NCBI GenBank assembly: GCA_015655335.1 | Contig: JAATFF010000160.1 | Coordinates: 1-41,243 of the forward strand | Source: Lysobacterales bacterium | GTDB lineage: Bacteria; Pseudomonadota; Gammaproteobacteria; Xanthomonadales; Rhodanobacteraceae | Length of the DNA stretch: 41,243 nt | Direction of reading: 5' to 3' | Shown: positions 1 through 7,163 of the stretch, piece after piece | How the letters are laid out: every line of letters begins with the position of its first letter | Numbering within the stretch: the first letter of the stretch is position 1 | Made by a program: the position numbers and the translations under genes | The notes under the pieces: model-generated | What the model saw: only the letters and a program-made list of their open reading frames with translations | Told to the model about the DNA's origin: nothing | Database searches by the model: none

Positions 1-511
1 CCGCGTCGCGGCTCTCGGGCTGCTTCGATGCAAGGCTTTCGCTGATGAAAAGCCGCGCAAACTCCTGCGTCACCACGAATGCCCGATGTGGCTCGGAGTC
101 GGAATAGCTGATCGTGATCAAATTACCGCGTGTGGTTTGCACCGTGGTACGCGCGCGAATCCCCTCGATGAGGCGATCTCGCTGGATCGGCGTCGGATGC
201 GTGGTCATCCAGCCGCCGGTCACCAGAATCTGATCGAGCACTTTACGGCTGAAAATAACGTCGTGCGCGATGCCTGCGCGATTGGTATTGGCCGTCGGCG
301 AGGCCGCGCCTTCCATCAGCGGCGTAATGATGCTGCTTTCCTGCGCCAGGATGGTGGTTGAGGCTTCGTATTTTTTTGGCCAGACCAGGCCGACCACCAA
401 GGCCGCAATGGCGATCGCCGCAAAAGCGACGCCCAAGGCCATACGTCGCCGCCGCGCCTCGCTCACCAGCGCAGGCAGCAAGCCGCCTAAAGGTGCAAGT
501 TCTCCGCCCAT
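1..511 (-). CDS. Polysaccharide chain-length determinant (Wzz/PCP, XrtA-associated type), N-terminal part
   Basis: This gene is cut by the left edge; only the first 170 codons are visible. A start ATG at 511 is preceded by a good ribosome site (AAGGGGG about 6 bases upstream). The protein has a short cytoplasmic N-terminus, an Arg-rich stop (RRRR about residue 20), one membrane helix at about residues 24-44, and then the periplasmic PKKYEAS motif typical of Wzz/GumC-like co-polymerases. Later segments (ITISYSDSEPHRA) resemble the XrtA/PEP-CTERM-associated chain-length family. Such proteins sit in the inner membrane and set glycan chain length together with the outer-membrane exporter, which is encoded 57 bases upstream in the same operon. 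Whether a tyrosine-kinase domain follows cannot be seen. Family membership is judged by motif memory, not by a search. Confidence 0.85.
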   Translation of the reverse strand, partial: MGGELAPLGGLLPALVSEARRRRMALGVAFAAIAIAALVVGLVWPKKYEASTTILAQESSIITPLMEGAASPTANTNRAGIAHDVIFSRKVLDQILVTGGWMTTHPTPIQRDRLIEGIRARTTVQTTRGNLITISYSDSEPHRAFVVTQEFARLFISESLASKQPESRDA

Positions 512-568
512 GACTTTCCCCCTTACCTCATTCCCTAAAGAAAACACTCCAAAACGCTAGGCGCGTGA

Positions 569-1192
569 TCAGAACGCGCGTTGTGGCACCGTAATCACAT
601 CTCCCGGCTGTACTGGATAGTTGTTCGCGAGATCGCCTTTCTGCAGGATCTTGTCCAAATGCACGGCGTACGACGTGACGCTTCCGGCATCGCCTTTGCG
701 ATACAGCTCCGTGCGGTCGGACGCGGCAAATTCGGTGATGCCGCCGGCCGCCAGCACCGCGTCGAGCACGGTCATGCCTTGGCGGTAAGGAATGGAGATC
801 GGGCTGCGTACCGCGCCGGTGACGCGCACGCGCGACAGATACTCGTTACTGCGCAGTGCGATGAGGATGACCGCCACTTGCGGGTCCCGGACATAGGGCT
901 GCAGTTTGTCTTTGATCGCGGTGGACACCTCATCGGGCGTCTTTCCGCCGGCGACCACGTCGCCGATCAGGGGGACGGTAATCATGCCATCTGGCCGTAC
1001 CGGGACGCTCACACTGAGGTCCGGGTTATGCCAGACGGTGATTTGTAACTGGTCATCCACACCGATGTGATAGGTAGTAACTGCCTGCAGGTCAGCATCG
1101 GGCTTCGGCGGTGCGCCGGAGCCGCCTGTCGTGGCACACGCGGCAAGCAACAACGACAGACACAGTGCGAGAGAACGACTAAGGTTCTTCAT
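569..1192 (-). CDS. Outer-membrane polysaccharide export lipoprotein (Wza/GumB-like, XrtA-associated type)
   Basis: The predicted protein of 207 residues begins with MKNLSRSLALCLSLLLAAC, a lipoprotein signal with lipobox LAAC, so Cys19 should be lipidated. The Poly_export domain follows (YHIGVDDQLQITVW, about residues 40-110, with VPVRPDGMI), then a SLBB-like segment (VTGAVRSPISIPYR to GGITEF, about 125-165). Wording of these blocks closely resembles the PEP-CTERM/XrtA-associated export family. It should form the outer-membrane channel for an exopolysaccharide and act with the chain-length protein just downstream. An upstream TTG at 1207 would add five residues, but ATG at 1192 directly opens a proper signal peptide. 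An upstream -10-like TATAAT lies about 40 bases before this start, so this is probably the first gene of the operon that leaves the window on the left. Confidence 0.9.
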   Translation of the reverse strand: MKNLSRSLALCLSLLLAACATTGGSGAPPKPDADLQAVTTYHIGVDDQLQITVWHNPDLSVSVPVRPDGMITVPLIGDVVAGGKTPDEVSTAIKDKLQPYVRDPQVAVILIALRSNEYLSRVRVTGAVRSPISIPYRQGMTVLDAVLAAGGITEFAASDRTELYRKGDAGSVTSYAVHLDKILQKGDLANNYPVQPGDVITVPQRAF

Positions 1193-1231
1193 GGCGATCC
1201 CGGCCAATGATCAAAATGTGAACTGGATCTC

Positions 1232-1262
1232 ATTATATGCTCTTGACAAACGCTCAAAGCAA
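1232..1262 (-). promoter_or_regulatory. Candidate sigma-70 promoter of the polysaccharide export operon
   Basis: On the minus strand a perfect TATAAT lies at 1237-1232, about 40 bases upstream of the export lipoprotein start. The best -35 candidate is TTGCTT at 1262-1257, but the spacing of 19 bases is long, so the -35 assignment is weak. The rest of the 1193-1419 gap shows nothing else that I can support. Confidence 0.4.
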
Positions 1263-1419
1263 TAGGTGGAATCACAAAAAAAGATGCCGATACTTTTGAA
1301 AACCCAGGACTCTGGCATGCTTTTTGACGGGTCAAGGCCGGTCTGAGCGGGGTCTTGCCGGTCGGCCAACGTATGGATCTAGGCTCTCCGCCCTTCCCCA
1401 AGCACTTGCCGGGAACCCG

Positions 1420-2151
1420 ATGGATCTGCTCGAGAAGTTGATTTATCCGATCTACCAGGCGGCCATTTTCGCTATCGCCGGCTTTTACTTTTTATACCGG
1501 CAACGCTATCGGCCCGGCCTTGCGTTGCTGGCGTTCGGGGCGGCCTGGCTATGGCTGTGTGCCACCCCCGCCATGGCCGTCCGCTTGCGTGAATCGCTGG
1601 AGCGCCGCTATCCAGCACGGGAAGCCTCCACCTATTCCAAGGTCGACGCGATTGTGATTCTGGGCGGCGGAGTATTGGCGCAATCAGCCTTGGACTCCGA
1701 TGCGGACGATCCCTATGGCCCGGCCACGCGCATCGGTTTCGGCCTGCAGCTATTTCGCGACGCGCGCGCCGACGTGGTGCTACTTTCCGGCGGCGACCAG
1801 GCTCAGCCGATGGCGGAAGGACTTCGCCGGCAACGCGTGCCCGCTGATGCATTGCAGACCGAAAGCACGAGTACCAGTACGCACGAGAACGCGGCGTTCT
1901 CGGCCGTCATGCTCAAACGCGAAAAGCGGTTGCGCATCTTGTTGGTAACGTCCGGCTTTCACATGCCACGCGCGGCGGCTGCATTCACGAAACAGGGACT
2001 TGAGGTGATCCCCGCCCCTGCCTACGATCCCGTTTATCCATCCTGGGAAGCCCATCCCTGGTGGCCGAAGCGGGCGGCGCTACAACTGAGCGGCCGCTGC
2101 CTGCGTGAATATGTCGGCATGTGGTGGTATCGGATACGCGGCTGGGCCTGA
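1420..2151 (+). CDS. YdcF/SanA-like DUF218 membrane protein
   Basis: A 243-residue protein with two hydrophobic segments at the N-terminus (about residues 8-28 and 35-52) followed by a DUF218 domain. Visible DUF218 hallmarks are VDAIVILGGG, a second LLSGG strand-loop, the polar block ESTSTSTHENA, and LLVTSGFHMPRA before a C-terminal EVIPAPA strand. Members such as SanA, ElyC and YdcF are linked to envelope integrity and precursor-lipid metabolism, but the chemistry of most is unsettled. The reading frame extends up to 1324; ATG at 1420 is chosen because the extra stretch is low in hydrophobicity and does not resemble the family. The gene is divergent from the polysaccharide export operon, so a cell-envelope role is plausible but not shown. 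Confidence 0.8.
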   Translation: MDLLEKLIYPIYQAAIFAIAGFYFLYRQRYRPGLALLAFGAAWLWLCATPAMAVRLRESLERRYPAREASTYSKVDAIVILGGGVLAQSALDSDADDPYGPATRIGFGLQLFRDARADVVLLSGGDQAQPMAEGLRRQRVPADALQTESTSTSTHENAAFSAVMLKREKRLRILLVTSGFHMPRAAAAFTKQGLEVIPAPAYDPVYPSWEAHPWWPKRAALQLSGRCLREYVGMWWYRIRGWA

Positions 2152-2230
2152 GCGTTCCAGATGCACCGTTGCTGACCACGGCAGCTCCAATCTGGCTAAC
2201 ATCGCAATGTTGCTTCCAGGAACGACGGCG

Positions 2231-2914
2231 ATGCCTAATGATCATCAGACACCCGTCGTTGAAGTTCATGATTTACGTACGGCTTTAAGTGTCCCCGCCA
2301 CAGTAGGTTTATTCGCCGGAGTGACTGGGGAACTCGGTAACCGTGGCATGTCGCTACCTCACTCCATTAGCCGCTCGAGCCAAAAGAGACAGCGGGAGTT
2401 TGCCGCTGGGCGATATTGCGCTTCACGCGCGCTGCAGTGCGCAGGCCATGACGTAGATGTCGAACTACCCATCGGTGCAGATAATTTACCCAGCTGGCCA
2501 TCAGGATGGACTGGAAGTATCAGTCACTGCACATCCATAACGATAGCCGTCGCCGGTCAAACTTCATCGCATTCTTCGCTCGGGGTGGATGTCGAAGCAT
2601 GCATGGACATGCAAGTGGCGAAGAATATCCAGTCTGAAATAGGACTGCTTAGCGAAATCGCCCTCTTTCAGGACCTATCTCCGCACCACGCTCTCACTTT
2701 GCTGTTTTCCGCCAAAGAAGCACTCTATAAAGCGCTCTATCCATTGGTGCGACAGTTCTTCGATTTCAAAGCTGTGCAAGCCATTCATCTCACTGAAAGC
2801 ACGCTTACGCTAAGACTCTGCATGAACTTAGGAGAACAATGGCCAAATGGCAGCGATCTTATCGTGACATATGCCTTGTTTCCCGATCACGTCTTTACGA
2901 TGTTGTGCCTTTGA
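2231..2914 (+). CDS. 4'-phosphopantetheinyl transferase, Sfp/EntD type
   Basis: This 227-residue protein carries the marks of EntD-like enzymes that move 4'-phosphopantetheine from CoA to a carrier-protein serine. An N-terminal KRQREFAAGRYCASRAL block (about 52-68) is followed by GSISHC (95-100), GVDVE (118-122, with the Mg-binding Asp120 and Glu122), and FSAKEALYKAL (159-169, with catalytic Lys162/Glu163). ATG at 2231 has AGGAACG upstream at good spacing. Base use is visibly less GC-biased than neighbours, hinting at acquisition by transfer. No nonribosomal peptide or polyketide synthase lies in this window, so its carrier partner is elsewhere. It starts 79 bases after the DUF218 gene and could be co-transcribed. 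Confidence 0.9.
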   Translation: MPNDHQTPVVEVHDLRTALSVPATVGLFAGVTGELGNRGMSLPHSISRSSQKRQREFAAGRYCASRALQCAGHDVDVELPIGADNLPSWPSGWTGSISHCTSITIAVAGQTSSHSSLGVDVEACMDMQVAKNIQSEIGLLSEIALFQDLSPHHALTLLFSAKEALYKALYPLVRQFFDFKAVQAIHLTESTLTLRLCMNLGEQWPNGSDLIVTYALFPDHVFTMLCL

Positions 2915-3059
2915 CAATCAACGCTGCGCAGCTGTCACCAAGTCGGAGAACGTCGATGCGTGGCTTCCGACGTCTAGCCGACCTAAATCTCAGCGCCAAA
3001 TGTTTCCCTGACCTATTTCAAGCATGGACGGACGTCCCTCTGGATTGTGACCGCCCACG

Positions 3060-3839
3060 TCATAAGGACTGCCCCAGCCGAGCCTCAAGTAAGGGTCGAA
3101 ACGTCCGACTGACGTGAACGCGTTGGCCGCCACGCAGTACAAGATCGAATTCGCCGTGCGATGCGGGCTCCAAATGCAGAACGCTATCAATGTTGACGAC
3201 GGTAGAGCGATGAACGCGAACGAAGCGGCGCGGATCGAGCCGTCCGATGAGTTCGCCGAGCGCGGCCCGATGGATGATGCGTTCGTCGCCAACGTGAAGA
3301 GCAACATATACGCCCGCACTTTCAATGCAGTCGATGGAGTCGACACGGATCAGGTTGGTCTTGTCCCGTTCGCGTATGACGATGCGATCGAGAAATGTGC
3401 TGTCCAGGCGACGTCCATCCAGAAGCGTGAGCATGCTTTGGCCGAATTCGCGTACGCTCTCATCATCAAGACGCGCTTTCGCACGGGAAAAAGCCGCCTC
3501 CATGCGCTCGTCGCCGTATGGTTTGAGAACATAGTCGATGGCAGCCGATTCAAAGGCGCGCACAGCGTGTTGATCGAAGGCGGTCACGAACACCGTCACG
3601 GGCATTCGCTCGATGCCGATCGTATCGATCACGCCGAGGCCATCGAGTCCCGGCATTTGAACGTCGAGGAAAACGACGTCCGGCTGCTTCTGCAAGATCG
3701 CCTCGACCGCATCGAGCCCGTTCTCAACCTCCATGATGTCGCGGACGTCGGGATCGTTATCCATCAATTCCCGAAGGCGCTGACGCGCCGGCTGCTCGTC
3801 ATCCACGATAAGAATCCGATAAGCATGTTTTTCACTCAT
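3060..3839 (-). CDS. LytTR-family response regulator
   Basis: A 259-residue two-domain regulator. The receiver domain (about residues 7-125) has the acidic pair in IVDDEQ (13-14), the phospho-acceptor Asp59 in FLDVQMPG, Thr86 and Lys106 in DYVLKPY. A linker leads to a LytTR DNA-binding domain (about 155-255), with IESAGVYVALH, FVRVHRSTVVNI and HVSRTFR. The reading frame is open much further upstream, but the ATG at 3839 overlaps the end of the partner kinase gene (stop at 3832-3834), a normal arrangement for translational coupling. Output targets cannot be read from the window. Confidence 0.92.
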   Translation of the reverse strand: MSEKHAYRILIVDDEQPARQRLRELMDNDPDVRDIMEVENGLDAVEAILQKQPDVVFLDVQMPGLDGLGVIDTIGIERMPVTVFVTAFDQHAVRAFESAAIDYVLKPYGDERMEAAFSRAKARLDDESVREFGQSMLTLLDGRRLDSTFLDRIVIRERDKTNLIRVDSIDCIESAGVYVALHVGDERIIHRAALGELIGRLDPRRFVRVHRSTVVNIDSVLHLEPASHGEFDLVLRGGQRVHVSRTFRPLLEARLGQSL

Positions 3840-4980
3840 CGCTATGCGCCTCTGTCGCGCCAGTCGGGATCGAGACACGAACACGTGTGCCGCCGCCTTC
3901 GCGCGGATTGATCCGGAGACCTGCGCCCTGTGTGGGATGGAGCATGGCAATGCGCTCGCGAGTAACGCCAAGCCCCAATCCAACCCGATCTTCCGTCCAT
4001 TCGTCACCGAGTCCGACGCCATCGTCTTCGACGGTGATATACAAAACGAGGTCGTCAATCGTTGCCTGCACCCACACGGTGCCTCCACCGGGTCGCGGAG
4101 ATAAACCGTGGCGTATCGCGTTCTCCACCAGCGGTTGCAGGATAAGGCTTGGCACCATCACGTCGCGAGCGGATTCGGAAACCTCGATGACGACATGCAA
4201 GCTATCGCCAAAACGGGTCTTCTGGATGGCGAGGTAGTGGCCAAGAAAGTCGAGCTCTTCGTTGAGGCGCACCTGCTGCCGACGCCCGGACTCCAAGGAG
4301 AGACGCAACAGATCGCCCAGCTGTTCGATCATGCCGCGAGCAAGCTTCGGCTGATTGACGACCAGGGAAGAAATGGTATTCAACGCGTTGAACAGGAAGT
4401 GCGGATCCAACTGCATGCGAAGCGCATTCAAACGAGCTTCGGAAAAACTGCGTTCCAGCCGTTCGAGCCTTAGCTGTGAAGCAAGATAATGCTGACTGTA
4501 TTGCACCGCTTGCCAGCCACCGACCACGAGCAGATAGACCAGCAGATCCCAGAGAAACCCGCCCTTCGCGGCCTCGAGCAGAGGGCCGAAGCCGACGACG
4601 TCGGACCATGGCAACACGCCAACTATCGCTTGAAGCATTGCACTTACGTAGCTGTAAATGAGCGTAGTCGGAAGTCCAATGGCGATATGGACAGCGAGAC
4701 GCGTTCCCGGCTTATTCACCGCAATGGGTAGCCGCCGGTCAATCGCGATAATCATCGGGACAAGCAGGCCCCATGCCCACCAATCGGCCAACGATGAGCG
4801 CAACACGGACGACCATGCCGCTGCCGAGGCAAAACGCGGCATCGCAAAAACGACACCCACAGTCGTCCAGGCGGCGAAAGAAATAAGTACCAGACGCAGC
4901 CTGGAATACGAGCTGTTTTCTACACGCCGGGGATTGTTCCAAACAGGGTGCACTATCGTTCTCACCATCTCGCCGACCAT
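3832..4980 (-). CDS. LytS/YehU-type sensor histidine kinase
   Basis: A 382-residue membrane kinase partner of the LytTR regulator, with which it overlaps by eight bases. Hydrophobic segments lie at about residues 30-48, 68-81, 97-122 and 142-158, so the N-terminal half is a four-helix membrane sensor with almost no extracytoplasmic domain. The His_kinase domain holds the LDPHFLFNALNTIS box with the likely phosphorylated His194. The ATPase part has PLVENAIRHGL (N287), DDGVGLG (319-325) and GLGLGVT (334-340). The signal is unknown. Upstream of the start an AGGATG motif can act as ribosome site; a second ATG four codons in is also possible. Confidence 0.9.
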   Translation of the reverse strand: MVGEMVRTIVHPVWNNPRRVENSSYSRLRLVLISFAAWTTVGVVFAMPRFASAAAWSSVLRSSLADWWAWGLLVPMIIAIDRRLPIAVNKPGTRLAVHIAIGLPTTLIYSYVSAMLQAIVGVLPWSDVVGFGPLLEAAKGGFLWDLLVYLLVVGGWQAVQYSQHYLASQLRLERLERSFSEARLNALRMQLDPHFLFNALNTISSLVVNQPKLARGMIEQLGDLLRLSLESGRRQQVRLNEELDFLGHYLAIQKTRFGDSLHVVIEVSESARDVMVPSLILQPLVENAIRHGLSPRPGGGTVWVQATIDDLVLYITVEDDGVGLGDEWTEDRVGLGLGVTRERIAMLHPTQGAGLRINPREGGGTRVRVSIPTGATEAHSDE

Positions 4981-5051
4981 CTCATGTCATCCTACATGGG
5001 CTACATCCATGGGGCCCACCCTAGGCGACTAACTGTTACCGAAAGGTCGAT

Positions 5052-5564
5052 TCATGCCGCCCCGGGATTTGACGAGTAGGTAATAGCGACGATGCGCCAA
5101 CCGTCGGTGGTCTTGACCAGCTGCCATGTCTCATAGCCTCGGTTCTCGACCTTGCCGTCAATGACGAAGTCAAAGTGAAAATAGACCGAGGCGACTGCGC
5201 CGTCGCTCATGATCTGAATATTCTTATGTTGCGGATCGAGCGCTGACTTTGTGCGCGACACAAAGGCCGCAAAATCCTGATAACTGCTGACACGGACTTT
5301 CGTCACCGCGGGATTCTTGGCCTTCATGGCGGCGAAACCCTTGTCGGACAACACGGTCACCCATGTGCTTCCATGGTCGAGAAATAGCGCAGAAACGCCG
5401 TTGCTGTCATGCGTGGTGACCGCGTGGTGAAAGGTATCCATGACGTGCTGGATATCTGCCACGTCCTGGGGTGCCGTCGCCATGGCACCATCGGATCGAT
5501 CCGATGCCGCGACGCTGCCACCGATCATCAGAAGGACGATCCCGATAAAAGTGAATTTTTTCAC
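5052..5564 (-). CDS. Secreted SnoaL/NTF2-like protein
   Basis: A 170-residue protein that starts with GTG (GAGG five bases upstream) and has a clear signal peptide ending near GGSVAA. The mature part matches the cone-shaped SnoaL/NTF2-like fold by pattern: an N-terminal helix IQHVMDTFHHAV, strand pairs around FLDHGSTWVTVL, and a C-terminal YETWQLVKTTDGWRIVAITYS hallmark. Proteins of this kind are either small-molecule enzymes or binding proteins; no catalytic residues can be assigned with confidence. It is likely periplasmic. It is divergent from the LamG-like gene that begins at 5993, with 428 bases between them. Confidence 0.75.
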   Translation of the reverse strand: MKKFTFIGIVLLMIGGSVAASDRSDGAMATAPQDVADIQHVMDTFHHAVTTHDSNGVSALFLDHGSTWVTVLSDKGFAAMKAKNPAVTKVRVSSYQDFAAFVSRTKSALDPQHKNIQIMSDGAVASVYFHFDFVIDGKVENRGYETWQLVKTTDGWRIVAITYSSNPGAA

Positions 5565-5992
5565 GACTGCCTCATTCGATTAGTTGTGTTTTGAGACGGA
5601 TCTCCGCACGAAGCGCTCATGGCGGCACCATGTGCCGACCGGGCAATGCGAGAACCGCGCCATCACGCCCAGACCAGCGCGTTGGGCACGGCTACCAAGC
5701 GAGCAAAGGCGCGTGGCAGCGCAGTAAAAATACGTGTTGCGCGGTAGACCGGGAGCGCAAATGTCACCAACTGGACGGGGAGAATGCTGAAACGGTCAAA
5801 GCGAGGGACCAAGCGCGCGGCGGATATGACCTATCGCTTTTGAAGGTTAAGGGGCCATGTTCGGTATCGATACGGGAAAATCGAATAGACACGCGCATCT
5901 ACCGTCTCAGCACACGCCGAGTCCGCCTTGCATCATCCTGCGAGACGTTTGTGGACCACGCCGCTAGGGTGCACGCACTTATCCTTCGGTAG
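5565..5992. other. Intergenic stretch, nothing supported
   Basis: This 428-base gap separates two divergent genes and should hold both promoters, but I find no convincing -35/-10 pair, hairpin or RNA. An open frame of 133 codons fills it on the plus strand (5591-5992); its composition is Arg/Ser-rich and it has no recognisable domain, so I do not call it a gene. Confidence 0.5.
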
Positions 5993-7162
5993 ATGGACAT
6001 GCAAAATCGATTCATCCCTTCGATCGTCACGCTCAGCCTGCTCGGCATCGCATCGGCCTTCGCCTCACCGGTGACACCGACACACATTCCGTTGGTTGCT
6101 GACGTCTGGCAAGCAAGTGGCAACGCGACGTTCATAGCGCGAGAAGCATTCCCGTACGGCATCCTTCAAGTGACCTCGCAGAGCGAGGCTGGATTTGTCG
6201 CGTTGAAAGACAAATCATTCGACAACGGCACCATCGAATTTGACATGAAGCCCGTTGGCGAAGACATGCCAGGTATTCGCTTTCGCCAAAAAGACGGTGA
6301 TACGGCCGACATGCTTTACGTCCGCGTGAGTCCCGACTGCCCCGCATCCCAGGACTGCTTGCAGTATGTGCCGATTATCAAAGGCCGTGTGCTCTGGGAC
6401 GTCTATCACCAGTACCAGGCAGCGGCTCCTTTTCGCGAAAACGAATGGAATCACATCCGACTCGTCATTTCCGGCAAGCGCATGAATGTCTTCGTCAACG
6501 GACGAACGGAACCCTCTCTGCGCGTCGCGCATCTGGAAGGCGATGCAAGCACCGGAACCATCGCGTTTGAAGGACCGGCTTTCTACGCCAACCTCACACT
6601 TGCGCCGGGAGTGATCGATGGCCTCGATCCCAAACCAGCGCCGGACCCTGCTGCCGGCGATCATCGCTATCTCGTTCATTGGCAAGGAACCGATCCCGTG
6701 TCACTGGGCGCGATGGATCAGCCCAACTTGTCGAACCTACCTCAATCCACATCGTGCTGGTCGCCGATAACCGCCGACTACGGCGGTCTCATCAACTTGA
6801 GCAGATTTCACGCGCCAACGCTCAAGAATCAGCCCCGACAGATGATTTGGCTTCGCACCACGGTGCAGTCAGATCGCGAGCAAGTTCGACATGTCGCGGT
6901 AGGCTGGCTGCGCGAGATATGGGTATTTGCCAACGGCAAACCCGTGTTTTCCGGCAAGAACCTTTACAACGTGAAAGGTGGCCGCAAAGCGCCGGATGGT
7001 CGGCTCTCATTGGAAAACGGCAGCTTCGATCTTTCGCTTCACAAAGGTGCGAACGAGATCGTCGTGGCCATCGATGGCAATACACCCGACATGCGTGGGC
7101 GTTATGGCTGGGGCTTCATCATGCGTATGGATCAAGCCGACGGCATGACAGAGAAATTTTGA
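5993..7162 (+). CDS. Secreted protein with LamG/concanavalin-like domain and C-terminal beta-sandwich
   Basis: A 389-residue protein with a signal peptide (cleavage near ASAFAS about residue 25). The first domain (about 35-205) resembles a laminin-G or DUF1080-like sandwich: GTIEFDMKP, GIRFRQKDG, NEWNHIRLVISGKRMNVFVNG, TGTIAFEG. A second part (about 215-385) includes IWLRTTVQS, REIWVFANGKPVFSGKNLY and GANEIVVAIDGN, reminiscent of galactose-binding-like sandwiches seen in glycoside-hydrolase-associated proteins. A carbohydrate-binding periplasmic or surface role is inferred; no catalytic site is visible. ATG at 5999 is an equally good start. Its stop sits one base from the end of the convergent peptidase gene. 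Confidence 0.7.
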   Translation: MDMQNRFIPSIVTLSLLGIASAFASPVTPTHIPLVADVWQASGNATFIAREAFPYGILQVTSQSEAGFVALKDKSFDNGTIEFDMKPVGEDMPGIRFRQKDGDTADMLYVRVSPDCPASQDCLQYVPIIKGRVLWDVYHQYQAAAPFRENEWNHIRLVISGKRMNVFVNGRTEPSLRVAHLEGDASTGTIAFEGPAFYANLTLAPGVIDGLDPKPAPDPAAGDHRYLVHWQGTDPVSLGAMDQPNLSNLPQSTSCWSPITADYGGLINLSRFHAPTLKNQPRQMIWLRTTVQSDREQVRHVAVGWLREIWVFANGKPVFSGKNLYNVKGGRKAPDGRLSLENGSFDLSLHKGANEIVVAIDGNTPDMRGRYGWGFIMRMDQADGMTEKF

Positions 7163-7163
7163 G

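Noticed and set aside
5591-5992. 133-codon open frame filling the gap before the LamG-like gene
   Set aside because: Arg/Ser-rich, no domain, no ribosome site, typical of a spurious frame in GC-rich DNA.
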